Assembly (NCBI GenBank): GCA_944386365.1
Contig: CALXAT010000001.1
Span: 124,001-188,000, forward strand
DNA length: 64,000 nucleotides
Reading direction: 5' to 3'
From: an uncultured Clostridia bacterium
GTDB taxonomy: Bacteria > Bacillota > Clostridia > TANB77 > CAG-508
The notes beneath the pieces were generated by a model. The model saw only the letters and a program-made list of their open reading frames with translations. It was not told where the DNA came from and made no database searches. Below are positions 51,266-61,290 of this stretch, piece by piece; positions within the stretch are counted from its first letter, which is position 1; each line of letters starts with the position of its first letter. The translations under genes and the position numbers were made by a program.

Positions 51266-53776
51266 ATGAAAAGAAAAATAAGTTTGATAATAATAGGAAT
51301 ACTACTTTTAATAGGAATATTATTCTTAATGCAAGGACAAGTACAAGCAGCAGATAGTGAAGGTAATTTTGTAATTGTATTAGATCCAGGACATGGTGGA
51401 ACAGATCCAGGAGCCATTGCAGGAGGAATTAGAGAAGATACTGTAAACTTTAAACTTGCTTATTATGCAAAACAAGAATTAGAACAATATGAGGGAGTTA
51501 AAGTATATTTAACGCGTTATAATGATTGCCCAACGATTTATGATAGAGTGGAAATTGCAAAGAATTATAATGCAGATTTATTAGTTAGCATGCATATTAA
51601 TTCTGGCGGAGGAGGTTCTGCTAATGGTGCTGCTGTATGGGTTACACAAGATAATACAAAAATACAATATTATCAAAAAGCGGCAGAAGCAGCTAATAAA
51701 ATATTAGCTAATATTAGTTATATAGGAATTAAAAATAATGGTGTACAAACAAGAAGTGGACAACCTAACGAATGGTATAATAGCGGTGTTGTACAAGATT
51801 ATTATGGAATTATAAGATATGCACAAAGAGTAGAGATGCGCTCTTTATTAGTGGAACATTGCTTTATTGACAATGCATCTGATAGAAGTCATATTAGTTC
51901 TGATGATGCTATTAAAAGGTTAGCACAAGCAGATGTCAATGGTATTGTAGAAGCATATGCATTACAAAAAAAGAATACAGGAAGCGTACCTGTAAAAACA
52001 TTAAGCTTAAATATAAATGAATTGAATATGGAAATAACTTCAACAGATTCTCAACCAGTTTATTATTTTACACCTATTTTTACGCCAACTAATGCAACAA
52101 ATCAAGGAATAGAATGGTATTCAACTGATGCAAATACGGTTAGGGTTTATGAGGGAAAAATAAGAGCATTAAGAGAAGGAGAGGCTACTATTACAGCAAT
52201 TAGTAAAAATAATCAAAGACTTGCTACATGCAAAGTAGTGGTGACCAAACCAGCAATTCCACTACAAAATATTTCTATAGAAAAAACGGAGCAAACATTA
52301 AGTATAAATGAAAAAACACATCTAAATGTTAGTTTCTATCCAAATAATTGCTCAGATCAAACTTTATATTGGACATCCTCAAATCCTGATGTTGTAAGGG
52401 TATGGGATGGAGATATTAGAGGATTAAAAGAAGGTGTTTCAATTATTACAGCGACATCAAGAGCTGGAGCAAAGCAAGTAAGTTGTAAAGTGATTGTAAA
52501 AGACGATAATAAAGTTTATGTAGAACAAATTATACCAGAAAAAGAAGAATATACTATAGGCATTAATGAAGCGATTACAATTAATTATGATTATATGCCA
52601 AAAAATGCAGAAAATATAGACTTTTCATGGACATCCTCAAATCCTGATGTTTTAAGAGTATACTGGAATCAAATAAGAGGATTAAAAGAAGGAACAGCAG
52701 AAATTATTATAAAAACACCTGAAGGAATAACGGAAAAAAGAATTACAGTACATGTTAAAAATATTAAAGTAGAGCAAATTATACCAGAACAAGAGGAATA
52801 TACAATTGAACCAAATGAAGTAATAAATATTAATTATAGTTATCTACCAGAAAATGCAAGTAATACAGATTTTTCATGGACAGCATCAGATAGTAGTATT
52901 TTAAGTGTTTATTGGAATAAAGTAAGAGGATTGAAACCAGGAATAGCTTATGTAATTATAAGAACTCCAGATGGTTCAATTGAAAAGAGAATAAAAATAA
53001 CTGTAAAATCACCATATGAAATAAAAGTGAAACCAGAACAAGAAACATACACCATTGGAATTAATGAAGCAATTGATATTAATTGTACATATACACCAAG
53101 TAATTTAACAGCGGAAGATTTTACATGGACAGCTTCAAATCCAGAAATTCTAAGCGTATATTGGGATAGAATAAGAGGATTAAAAGCAGGTACGACAGAA
53201 TTGATTATAAAATCATTAGATGGAGCTTATGAAAAGAAAATAAAAATAATTGTAAAAGGAAATAGTGATATAAACACAGAAGTGAAACCAGAACAAGAAA
53301 CATATACAATCGGAATTAATGAAGCAATCAATATTAATTGTACATATACACCAAGTAATTTAACAGCAGAAGATTTTAGATGGACAGCTTCAAATCCAGA
53401 AATTCTAAGCGTATATTGGGATAGAATAAGAGGATTAAAAGCAGGTACGACAGAATTGATTATAAAATCATTAGATGGAGCTTATGAAAAGAAAATAAAA
53501 ATAATTGTTAAAGGAAATAGTGGTATAAACACAGAAGTGAACCCAGAACAAGAAACATATACAATCGGAATTAATGAAGCAATTGATATTAATTGTACGT
53601 ATACACCAAGTAATTTAACAGCAGAAGATTTTACATGGACAGCTTCAGATCCAGAAATTCTAAGCGTATATTGGGATAGAATAAGAGGATTAAAAGCAGG
53701 CACAACAGAATTGATTATAAAATCATTAGACGGAAATTATGAAAATAGAATTAAAGTAGTTGTAAAAGGAGAATAA
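51266..53776 (+). CDS. N-acetylmuramoyl-L-alanine amidase (Amidase_3) with Ig-like repeats
   Basis: This 836-residue secreted protein has a signal peptide (residues 1-28, Q-V-Q-A-A) and an Amidase_3 catalytic domain (30-235): zinc ligands in D-P-G-H-G-G-T-D-P-G and S-M-H-I-N-S-G-G, and the catalytic glutamate in L-L-V-E-H-C-F-I-D. It cleaves the bond between muramic acid and the stem peptide. Residues 245-836 are seven BIG2-type Ig-like domains (W-T-S-S/A-S-N-P-x-V/I-L-x-V-Y-W), the last three nearly identical at the DNA level (255-base period). The Ig tail probably spans or binds the wall. It is followed 24 bases later by a glucosaminidase with the same domain type. Confidence 0.92.
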   Translation: MKRKISLIIIGILLLIGILFLMQGQVQAADSEGNFVIVLDPGHGGTDPGAIAGGIREDTVNFKLAYYAKQELEQYEGVKVYLTRYNDCPTIYDRVEIAKNYNADLLVSMHINSGGGGSANGAAVWVTQDNTKIQYYQKAAEAANKILANISYIGIKNNGVQTRSGQPNEWYNSGVVQDYYGIIRYAQRVEMRSLLVEHCFIDNASDRSHISSDDAIKRLAQADVNGIVEAYALQKKNTGSVPVKTLSLNINELNMEITSTDSQPVYYFTPIFTPTNATNQGIEWYSTDANTVRVYEGKIRALREGEATITAISKNNQRLATCKVVVTKPAIPLQNISIEKTEQTLSINEKTHLNVSFYPNNCSDQTLYWTSSNPDVVRVWDGDIRGLKEGVSIITATSRAGAKQVSCKVIVKDDNKVYVEQIIPEKEEYTIGINEAITINYDYMPKNAENIDFSWTSSNPDVLRVYWNQIRGLKEGTAEIIIKTPEGITEKRITVHVKNIKVEQIIPEQEEYTIEPNEVININYSYLPENASNTDFSWTASDSSILSVYWNKVRGLKPGIAYVIIRTPDGSIEKRIKITVKSPYEIKVKPEQETYTIGINEAIDINCTYTPSNLTAEDFTWTASNPEILSVYWDRIRGLKAGTTELIIKSLDGAYEKKIKIIVKGNSDINTEVKPEQETYTIGINEAININCTYTPSNLTAEDFRWTASNPEILSVYWDRIRGLKAGTTELIIKSLDGAYEKKIKIIVKGNSGINTEVNPEQETYTIGINEAIDINCTYTPSNLTAEDFTWTASDPEILSVYWDRIRGLKAGTTELIIKSLDGNYENRIKVVVKGE
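53027..53775 (+). repeat. Three tandem 255-base coding repeats (Ig-like domains)
   Basis: Units start at 53027, 53282 and 53537 with GTGAAACCAGAACAAGAAAC-like sequence and encode 85 residues each. They are nearly identical in DNA, the third being cut short by the gene end. Recent expansion or gene conversion is indicated. Confidence 0.9.
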
Positions 53777-53800
53777 AACGAAAGAAAGGAATGTAATAGA

Positions 53801-56758
53801 ATGCTAATTAGTAAAAAAGCAAAAATCATCATAATATTATTTGTTGCTTTCTGGATATATTTGTTTGCATCCAATATATCGAATGCAGCATATACAAGCT
53901 ATGATGTTAATGGTATAAATGAATCAAAATATCCCGGATATAAAACTTTATTACAACAAATACAAGCACAATATCCAAATTGGAAAATCAAACTATTATA
54001 TACGGGACTTGACTGGGATTATGTAATAGAAAATGAAAGAACTGGACATGGAACATCTCCAAAAAGTTTAATATATGATACATATGATGAGGCATGGAGA
54101 TGCCATGAGCCAGGATGCTATGGTGTAAAATATGATGTTTCAAAAAGATGGTATTGTGCATCAAAAGAAGCAATTGAATATATGATGGATCCAAGAAATA
54201 GTTTAGATGCAAGTTACATATTCCAATTCCAAGATTTATCTTCATCAGTTGGAGATAGAAGTGCAATAGAAAAAATGGTTCAAGGAACTTTCTTAAATAA
54301 GGCGTCCTATATAGATGCTATTATGGAAGCAGCACAAACAGAAGGAATAAGTCCATTTCATATTGTTGCTAGAATTAAGTTAGAACAAGGCACAGATGGT
54401 TCAGGAGCTATGAATGGATATACTTATACAACAGAAAGTGGACAAGTTGTTACTGTATATAATTTATATAATATTAATGTTAGTGGAAATGATACAGAGG
54501 CAGGATTACTAGCAGGTGCAAAATATGCATATGAACAAGGTTGGACTTCAGCAGAGGCATCTATAAAAGGCGGTGCGAAATTTTTAAAAACAGATTACAT
54601 AAGTAAGGGGCAAACGACACTTTATTTTCAAAAATATAATGTTGTTGATACTAATAATTTATTTAGTCATCAATATATGCAAAATATCCGAGCTGCTAAC
54701 GATGAAGGAAATATCATGTATCAAGGGTATAAGGATGCAGGAATATTAAATAGTACATTTGAGTTTACAATACCAGTTTATGAAAATATGCCATCTGTAG
54801 CATGCCCAAGACCAAAATATGTGAAGGTAGAAAGTATTCAAACAGAATGCGAAGAATATACAATAGGAATTGATGAACCAATAACCATCAATTATTCATA
54901 TTTACCAAGCAATGCAACTAACACAGACTTTACATGGACATCATCAAATCCAGATGTTTTAAGAGTATATTGGAATCAAATAAGAGGCTTAAAAGAAGGA
55001 ACGGCAGAAATTATTATAAAAACTTCAGATGGTTCAGTTGAAAAACGTGTAAAAGTACATGTAAAACCAAAAGTAACAGAAATAGTTCCAGAATATGAGG
55101 AATATACAATCGGTGTAAATGAAGTAATTGATATTAATTATACATACTTACCAAGCAATGCGATCAATACAGATTTTTCATGGACAGCATCAGACTCAAG
55201 TATTTTAAGTGTATATTGGAACAAGGTAAGAGGATTGAAACCAGGAACGGCATATGTTATTGTAAAGACACCAGATGGTTCAGTTGAAAAGAAAATTAAA
55301 ATAACCGTAATAAGTAATACTACATCAGATATAAAAGTAACACCAAAGAAAGATACATATACAATAGTTGAAAATGAAGCAATGGATATTAATTGTACAT
55401 ATACACCAAGTAATTTAACAGCAGAAGATTTTACATGGACAGCATCAGATTCAAGTATTTTAAGTGTATACTGGAATAGAGTTAGAGGATTAAAACCAGG
55501 AACAGCATATATAATTGTAAAATCATTAGATGGAAGTTATGAGACAAAAATAAAAGTAGTAGTACAAGAAGATACAACTATAAAAGTAACACCAGAGAAA
55601 GATACATATACAATAGTTGAAAATGAAGCAATGGATATTAATTGTAAATATAATCCAAGTAATTTAACAGCAGAAGACTTTACATGGACAGCATCAGATT
55701 CAAGTATTTTAAGTGTATACTGGAATAGAGTTAGAGGATTAAAACCAGGAACAGCATATATAATTGTAAAATCATTAGATGGAAGTTATGAGACAAGAAT
55801 AAAAGTAGTAGTACAAGAAGATACAACTATAAAAGTAACACCAAAGAAAGATACATATACAATAATTGAAAATGAAGCAATGGATATTAATTGTACATAT
55901 ACACCAAGTAATTTAACAGCAGAAGATTTTACATGGACAGCATCAGATTCAAGTATTTTAAGTGTATACTGGAATAGAGTTAGAGGATTAAAACCAGGAA
56001 CAGCATATATAATTGTAAAATCATTAGATGGAAGTTATGAGACAAGAATAAAAGTAGTAGTACAAGAAGATACAACTATAAAAGTAACACCAAAGAAAGA
56101 TACATATACAATAATTGAAAATGAAGCAATGGATATTAATTGTACATATACACCAAGTAATTTAACAGCAGAAGATTTTACATGGACAGCATCAGATTCA
56201 AGTATTTTAAGTGTATACTGGAATAGAGTTAGAGGATTAAAACCAGGAACAGCATATATAATTGTAAAATCATTAGATGGAAGTTATGAGACAAGAATAA
56301 AAGTAGTAGTACAAGAAGATACAACTATAAAAGTAACACCAAAGAAAGATACATATACAATAATTGAAAATGAAGCAATGGATATTAATTGTACATATAC
56401 ACCAAGTAATTTAACAGCAGAAGATTTTACATGGACAGCATCAGATTCAAGTATTTTAAGTGTATACTGGAATAGAGTTAGAGGATTAAAACCAGGAACA
56501 GCATATATAATTGTAAAATCATTAGATGGAAGTTATGAGACAAAAATAAAAGTAGTAGTACAAAAAAATACAAAGACTACAATACAAAAACAACAAGTTT
56601 ATAGTATACCAGAGGAAAATACAAATACTAAAAAAGAAATAGTAAATACAACAACTAATAAAAACACATTGAATGAAAGCATAAATGAAACTAAAGAATC
56701 TGAAAGTATAAAAAATGAGACCAATACATCAGTTGAAAATAAATCTATAGAAGAATAA
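53801..56758 (+). CDS. Endo-beta-N-acetylglucosaminidase with Ig-like repeats
   Basis: This 985-residue secreted protein has a signal peptide (1-30, S-N-A-A-Y) and a glucosaminidase-family domain (about 35-330): P-N-W-K-I-K-L-L-Y-T-G-L-D-W, the catalytic glutamate in A-R-I-K-L-E-Q-G-T and the Y-N-L-Y-N-I segment, matching LytB/autolysin-type hydrolases cutting the glycan strand. Residues 345-920 are seven Ig-like domains of the same type as the amidase upstream; the last five are 83-residue copies that are almost identical in DNA. The last 65 residues are a Thr/Asn/Glu-rich disordered tail without a sortase motif. The amidase and glucosaminidase together would cut both glycan and peptide links. 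Confidence 0.9.
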   Translation: MLISKKAKIIIILFVAFWIYLFASNISNAAYTSYDVNGINESKYPGYKTLLQQIQAQYPNWKIKLLYTGLDWDYVIENERTGHGTSPKSLIYDTYDEAWRCHEPGCYGVKYDVSKRWYCASKEAIEYMMDPRNSLDASYIFQFQDLSSSVGDRSAIEKMVQGTFLNKASYIDAIMEAAQTEGISPFHIVARIKLEQGTDGSGAMNGYTYTTESGQVVTVYNLYNINVSGNDTEAGLLAGAKYAYEQGWTSAEASIKGGAKFLKTDYISKGQTTLYFQKYNVVDTNNLFSHQYMQNIRAANDEGNIMYQGYKDAGILNSTFEFTIPVYENMPSVACPRPKYVKVESIQTECEEYTIGIDEPITINYSYLPSNATNTDFTWTSSNPDVLRVYWNQIRGLKEGTAEIIIKTSDGSVEKRVKVHVKPKVTEIVPEYEEYTIGVNEVIDINYTYLPSNAINTDFSWTASDSSILSVYWNKVRGLKPGTAYVIVKTPDGSVEKKIKITVISNTTSDIKVTPKKDTYTIVENEAMDINCTYTPSNLTAEDFTWTASDSSILSVYWNRVRGLKPGTAYIIVKSLDGSYETKIKVVVQEDTTIKVTPEKDTYTIVENEAMDINCKYNPSNLTAEDFTWTASDSSILSVYWNRVRGLKPGTAYIIVKSLDGSYETRIKVVVQEDTTIKVTPKKDTYTIIENEAMDINCTYTPSNLTAEDFTWTASDSSILSVYWNRVRGLKPGTAYIIVKSLDGSYETRIKVVVQEDTTIKVTPKKDTYTIIENEAMDINCTYTPSNLTAEDFTWTASDSSILSVYWNRVRGLKPGTAYIIVKSLDGSYETRIKVVVQEDTTIKVTPKKDTYTIIENEAMDINCTYTPSNLTAEDFTWTASDSSILSVYWNRVRGLKPGTAYIIVKSLDGSYETKIKVVVQKNTKTTIQKQQVYSIPEENTNTKKEIVNTTTNKNTLNESINETKESESIKNETNTSVENKSIEE
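55337..56568 (+). repeat. Five tandem 249-base coding repeats (Ig-like domains)
   Basis: Units begin at 55337, 55586, 55835, 56084 and 56333 (GTAACACCAAAGAAAGATAC-like). Copies three to five differ at only a few bases. Copy number is likely to vary between strains by recombination, and short-read assembly may have collapsed copies. Confidence 0.92.
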
Positions 56759-56763
56759 GAAAT

Positions 56764-56805
56764 AAAAGACTTTAGAAAATATAAATACGTTTTCTAAAGT
56801 CTTTT
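56764..56805 (+). terminator. Rho-independent terminator
   Basis: A perfect 16-base stem (AAAAGACTTTAGAAAA, 56764-56779, with its complement 56790-56805), ending in TTTT. It ends the wall hydrolase unit. Confidence 0.9.
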
Positions 56806-56852
56806 ATTAAAAAATATTTGATTTATCATGCTTAATTATATTTTTTAAATTA

Positions 56853-56881
56853 TTGTAAAAAGAAAATAGATATGATAAAAT
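56853..56881 (+). promoter_or_regulatory. Possible promoter before the pyruvyl transferase gene
   Basis: TTGTAA (56853-56858), 17-base spacer, TAAAAT (56876-56881), about 60 bases before the start at 56941. Confidence 0.5.
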
Positions 56882-56940
56882 CAATTGGAATAATAAATGA
56901 GATTTTATAAATAGTGTTGAAATAAAAGGAGATAAAATTT

Positions 56941-58002
56941 ATGAAAAAGAAAGTGTTATTATTTGGTTATTCTAGAGCTAATCTAGGGGATGATTTATTT
57001 GTATATATATTAGCTAAGAGGTATGAAGAAATAACTTTTTATATACATATAAAGGATGAAAAATTTAAAAAACCATTTAAAAACTTATTAAATGTAGAAT
57101 GTTTAGATACAGATAGAGATGTTCAGTTAATTAATTTAGAAGATTTTGATGCGTTTATTTATATTGGCGGTTCTATTTTTATGGAGTCAGATTACTCAAA
57201 AGGGGAAGTTTTAGAGTTTACAAAATTGGCTAAAAAATGTAAGGAGAATAACAAACCTCTTTTCTATATGACATGTAATTTTGGACCATATTATACAAAA
57301 GAATATGTTGAAAATGCAAGAAAGCTATTTGAACTTTGTGAGGGTGTTTGTTTTAGAGATAAGGCATCTTATAATTTATTTTCTGATATAAAAAATGTAT
57401 CATATGCACCAGATGTTGTGTTATCTTATGATTTTTCTAATTTAATGAAAAGGAAATCATTTAGAAGTGTTGGAATTTCAGTTATAGATTTAGAAATAAG
57501 AGACAAACTAAAGAAAAAAGAAGCTATCTATAATGATTATATAAAAAGAATTATTGTAAAATTTGCTAAAAGGGGATATAGAGTAAATTTAATATCTTTT
57601 TGTGCTGAAGAGAATGATGAGAAAGCAATAGAAAAAATCATGACATTAGTACCAGAAAAATATAAAAATAGGATTAAAACAATTCAATATACAGGAGATT
57701 TAGAAGAATTTATAAAAAAATATAGCCAAATGAAATATATGGTTTGCACTAGATTTCATTCAATGATATTATCTATTTTAATGGGACAAAAAATATATAA
57801 TTTAGCTTATAACCAAAAAACAAACAATGCGTTAAACGATTTAGGAGTGGAATTGAAAATAGACAATATAGATAAAATAGAATATGATATAAGATTAAAA
57901 ACAAAGGATTTTAAAAAGTTAAAGAAAAAGAAAATAAAAGAATTACAAAAAGAAGCTCAAAATCAATTTGCAGCATTTGAAAAATGGATGAATAAAAATT
58001 AG
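56941..58002 (+). CDS. Polysaccharide pyruvyl transferase family protein
   Basis: This 353-residue soluble protein begins L-L-F-G-Y-S-R-A-N-L-G-D-D-L-F-V-Y, the conserved start of the PF04230 family, with I-Y-I-G-G-S-I-F-M and, near residue 275, C-T-R-F-H-S-M-I-L-S, the conserved R-x-H motif. Members such as CsaB and WcaK add pyruvate ketals to wall or capsule sugars, which in Gram-positives anchor S-layer proteins. No SLH-domain protein is seen in this window. AAAGGAG precedes the ATG. The MFS gene follows after about 50 bases. Confidence 0.88.
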   Translation: MKKKVLLFGYSRANLGDDLFVYILAKRYEEITFYIHIKDEKFKKPFKNLLNVECLDTDRDVQLINLEDFDAFIYIGGSIFMESDYSKGEVLEFTKLAKKCKENNKPLFYMTCNFGPYYTKEYVENARKLFELCEGVCFRDKASYNLFSDIKNVSYAPDVVLSYDFSNLMKRKSFRSVGISVIDLEIRDKLKKKEAIYNDYIKRIIVKFAKRGYRVNLISFCAEENDEKAIEKIMTLVPEKYKNRIKTIQYTGDLEEFIKKYSQMKYMVCTRFHSMILSILMGQKIYNLAYNQKTNNALNDLGVELKIDNIDKIEYDIRLKTKDFKKLKKKKIKELQKEAQNQFAAFEKWMNKN

Positions 58003-58051
58003 TTTTATAAAAGTATTTGGCAGGATGCATTTATTTGAGAGGAGAAAAGAG

Positions 58052-59350
58052 TTGAATACAAAGGAAAAATTAATTAGACACAAAAAGAAAAATGTTAGAC
58101 TATTCCCATTGTATAAAATGGTATCATGGGACTTATTATTCTATTATCCAATTATATTTTTATTTCTAACACAGGTAAAAGGTTTTTCAGCGGCACAAGT
58201 ATTATTTTCTGATGCATTTTACACTTTGTCAAATACTTTATGGCAAATACCAGTAACCAGGTTAGTAGATAGAGTGGGTAAGAAAAATTCATTAATTGTT
58301 GGAAATATATTATATGCATTAAGTATATTTTTAATGATTTTTATGCAGGAATATTATGAATTATTAATTATACAATTTATATATGCTTTAGGATATTCTA
58401 TAAAAGAAATATGTGAAGCAAATATATTATACGATTCTTTACCAGGAAGCAGTAAAAGAGGAAAAGTATTTTCTACAATAGATGGAAAATCCTCTTCTTA
58501 CTTCTATATATTTGAAGCAATTGCATCTGCAATTGCTGGGTTTACATTTGTTATAAATGGATATATACCTATGGTTTTATGTTTTATTTGTTGTACAACA
58601 GCAACAATATTATCCTTTAAATTTAGACATACCTCTATTGTACAAAACAAAATAGAGCCAATTAAATTTGGGGAATATATGGAACAATTAAAGACTTCTT
58701 TTAAATATTTTTTAAAATCAAAAAGAATTCGTTCATTAATTATGTTTAACGCATTACTTATGGGAACCATAACCGGAATTGTCAATTTAAGAAGTAGTAT
58801 GCTAAATGAGATAAAAGTACCGGAACAATATTTTGGAATTATATTTGCTATTTTACAGATGGTTGCAGCAATTTCTACTAGAAATACAGAAAAAATACAA
58901 GAAAACTTTAAAAATAAAACACTAGCGTGGTTAGGAATACCAACAGTAGTATCTTGTATTATTATAGGTTTTATAGGACAAGATGAACTTTCAAAATCTT
59001 CATTAATATTAATTGTTATCTTATTTGCTATTCAATATGCTATAAAAGGACCATATATAGGATTAATTACAAGATATTTGAATAATTTTACAAATAAAAA
59101 TATACGTCCTAAAATATCAGCCTTAAGATATTTGACAGCTAATTTAGCCACAGCTGTTATATCCTTAATTTGTTCAGGATTGTTAGCGATTACAACAACG
59201 GCCAATACATTTATTATTATAGGATGTATAACAACAATAGGTGTTGTACTATTATTAGATTACATGAAAGATAAAGTAGGACTAAAACCAGAAGAATATA
59301 CAGAAGAAGATATTCGATATAGTATAAATAGACCAGAGAAAACACAATAG
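58052..59350 (+). CDS. Major facilitator superfamily transporter
   Basis: This protein of about 432 residues has 12 hydrophobic segments, with the MFS loop D-R-V-G-K-K-N-S between helices 2 and 3 and L-Y-D-S-L-P in the first half. The substrate is unknown. I prefer the TTG start at 58052, preceded by GAGAGGAG at proper distance; the ATG at 58025 has no ribosome site and its extra residues would include that site. It is downstream of the pyruvyl transferase, but nothing ties the two in function. Confidence 0.85.
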   Translation: MNTKEKLIRHKKKNVRLFPLYKMVSWDLLFYYPIIFLFLTQVKGFSAAQVLFSDAFYTLSNTLWQIPVTRLVDRVGKKNSLIVGNILYALSIFLMIFMQEYYELLIIQFIYALGYSIKEICEANILYDSLPGSSKRGKVFSTIDGKSSSYFYIFEAIASAIAGFTFVINGYIPMVLCFICCTTATILSFKFRHTSIVQNKIEPIKFGEYMEQLKTSFKYFLKSKRIRSLIMFNALLMGTITGIVNLRSSMLNEIKVPEQYFGIIFAILQMVAAISTRNTEKIQENFKNKTLAWLGIPTVVSCIIIGFIGQDELSKSSLILIVILFAIQYAIKGPYIGLITRYLNNFTNKNIRPKISALRYLTANLATAVISLICSGLLAITTTANTFIIIGCITTIGVVLLLDYMKDKVGLKPEEYTEEDIRYSINRPEKTQ

Positions 59351-59360
59351 CATGGTAATT

Positions 59361-59402
59361 AAAAACTCTTTCTTTAATAAGATTGATTAAAGAAGGAGTT
59401 TT
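59361..59402 (+). terminator. Rho-independent terminator
   Basis: AAAACTCTTTCTTTAAT pairs with ATTAAAGAAGGAGTTTT (59386-59402) with one G-U pair, then TTAATG. It ends the MFS transcript. Confidence 0.75.
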
Positions 59403-59424
59403 AATGTTATAAAAATAAAAAAAT

Positions 59425-59453
59425 TTGACGAATTCAATAAAAGTACATATAAT
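59425..59453 (+). promoter_or_regulatory. Sigma-A promoter before the phosphoesterase gene
   Basis: TTGACG (59425-59430), exactly 17 bases, TATAAT (59448-59453). Confidence 0.82.
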
Positions 59454-59528
59454 GTTTGTAGATAAAAAATGTAAAAGAAATAAAGATAGATTCAAAAGTA
59501 TGAAATATATCATAAAGGAGTAAATATT

Positions 59529-60368
59529 ATGAGAATTGCCATTATTTCGGATATTCATGGAAATTTAGAAGCATTAAAAGCTACTTTAAAGGATATAGAA
59601 AAGAGGAAGATAGATAAGATTATATGCTTAGGCGATATTATTGCAAAAGGAAATCATTCAGCAGAATGTTTAAAATTGGTAAAAGAAAAATGTGACATCA
59701 TTATACGTGGAAATTGTGACAGACATTTTTCTGAGACCAATCATGATATGGATAAGATGTCTGAGATAGAAAGAAAACGATTAGAATGGAATCAAAGTTT
59801 ATTAACTCAAGAACAAATGAAGTGGTTAAATGCATTACCATTTTCTTATGAATTTATGCTAAATGGAAGTTTAGTTAGGCTATTTCATGCTACGCCATGG
59901 ATAGATAAAGAACCAATCGTCAATGAAAATCATATTCAAACAAAATATAAAATGTTTTTACCAACAGAAAAAACGATATCACAAAAAAAGGCAGATATTG
60001 TAATTTATGGACATATTCATCATCCTTTTTTAGATAAGATATATAATAGAACCTTAATTAATGTAGGAAGTGTAGGATTTTCTTTTGATGTTATTAGAAA
60101 CAAAGAAAAAGATGCCAATGTATTAGAAACAACGGTAGCAAATTATTTTATCCTAGAAGGAGATTATGGATCAAAAGAGTATACAGAAAATGGAATATCT
60201 TTTGAATTTAGAAGAGTTAGATATGATATAGAAAAAGAATTGAATTGTAAAACAGATAATCCAGAAAAAAATACGTATGGATATGAAATTAGAAATGGTA
60301 TGTATGGAAATATGCAAAAAATTAATGACAATTTTAGAAAATTAGGGGTAGATGTAGATAAGTTTTAA
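59529..60368 (+). CDS. Calcineurin-like metallophosphoesterase
   Basis: This 279-residue protein has the full dinuclear metal motif set: S-D-I-H-G-N, L-G-D-I, R-G-N-C-D-R-H, a histidine in F-H-A-T-P, and Y-G-H-I-H-H. It belongs to the group of small phosphodiesterase-like YfcE/DUF2437-type enzymes, with an added C-terminal alpha region. The substrate cannot be told. AAAGGAG precedes the ATG. The membrane protein gene follows 22 bases later. Confidence 0.9.
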   Translation: MRIAIISDIHGNLEALKATLKDIEKRKIDKIICLGDIIAKGNHSAECLKLVKEKCDIIIRGNCDRHFSETNHDMDKMSEIERKRLEWNQSLLTQEQMKWLNALPFSYEFMLNGSLVRLFHATPWIDKEPIVNENHIQTKYKMFLPTEKTISQKKADIVIYGHIHHPFLDKIYNRTLINVGSVGFSFDVIRNKEKDANVLETTVANYFILEGDYGSKEYTENGISFEFRRVRYDIEKELNCKTDNPEKNTYGYEIRNGMYGNMQKINDNFRKLGVDVDKF

Positions 60369-60390
60369 ATCCTTAAAAAGGGAGATAGCT

Positions 60391-61206
60391 ATGGAAGAAA
60401 ATAAGAAATTACCATCATTGCAAACAATATTTCTTGTTATTAATGTAATTTTATTTGTTATAATACTTATTTTTTCAACGTATACACTAAGATATACTGG
60501 ACAATATGAACTATATATCAATAAAGACAATAAGAATACAGTTTCTTCTTATATAGGTGAAGAACATTTACAAAAAGATAGTGCAGTAAAGAAAGTTATA
60601 TATCGAGAAGTTTGGGATGATCATGAATATATCATATATTATGAAAATGGAGAAGAGGAAACTTTATTTTTAGATAATATTCCTTGGGAAAACAATTTGA
60701 TAAAAGAAGAGGGAATATATATACCTTTAAAAAATTTTGGGATTATTTTTATATTTATTATCCTTATGATACTTAACACAATAAAAATAAGAAAAATAGG
60801 AAAGAAAGAAAAAAGTCGACTTATATGTGGGAATATTTCTATTATGACGATTTTAACAATTTTTCTAATGGTATTTTGTAATTTTGTATTTGCGTTAAGT
60901 ACACCTTTTCTCATGATTCCTGTATCTGTAATTCTGGTATTTGGTGGAGCAGGTGTTATTGGTTTTATTAGTTATTTTATAGAAAGAAAAAAGGTAGTTG
61001 ATAAATCATTAGGAAACTTTTTTAAGATATTGTTTGTAAATTACATATTACTTTTTGCAATATATGGAATATATCTGATTTCCTGGGCAGGAATGAATAT
61101 ACTAGCTTTTGATGTAATAATATTTATGTTATTGATAGCAGGAGAAACCATTTTAGGGTATATCATTGGAAGAGGAATACATATACTGATTCACAATAGA
61201 AAATGA
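60391..61206 (+). CDS. Membrane protein of unknown function
   Basis: I do not recognise this 271-residue protein. A first membrane helix (about 13-33) is followed by an outer domain of about 80 residues (Y-E-L-Y-I-N-K-D-N-K-N-T-V), then four or five more helices with short charged loops. It follows the phosphoesterase closely behind AAAGGGAG and may be co-transcribed. No motif suggests an enzyme. Confidence 0.6.
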   Translation: MEENKKLPSLQTIFLVINVILFVIILIFSTYTLRYTGQYELYINKDNKNTVSSYIGEEHLQKDSAVKKVIYREVWDDHEYIIYYENGEEETLFLDNIPWENNLIKEEGIYIPLKNFGIIFIFIILMILNTIKIRKIGKKEKSRLICGNISIMTILTIFLMVFCNFVFALSTPFLMIPVSVILVFGGAGVIGFISYFIERKKVVDKSLGNFFKILFVNYILLFAIYGIYLISWAGMNILAFDVIIFMLLIAGETILGYIIGRGIHILIHNRK

Positions 61207-61232
61207 AATCATGAAATATTAACAAAAATATA

Positions 61233-61261
61233 TTGGAAAATACACATTTTTTTGTTAAACT
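61233..61261 (+). promoter_or_regulatory. Promoter before the acetyltransferase gene
   Basis: TTGGAA (61233-61238), 17-base spacer, TAAACT (61256-61261), 30 bases before the start at 61291. Confidence 0.6.
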
Positions 61262-61290
61262 AAAGAAAACAAAGGAAAAGGTGATTGAAT

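Noticed and set aside
55337..56568. CRISPR-like direct repeats
   Set aside because: The 249-base units are fully coding, in frame and contiguous, without short repeats and unique spacers.
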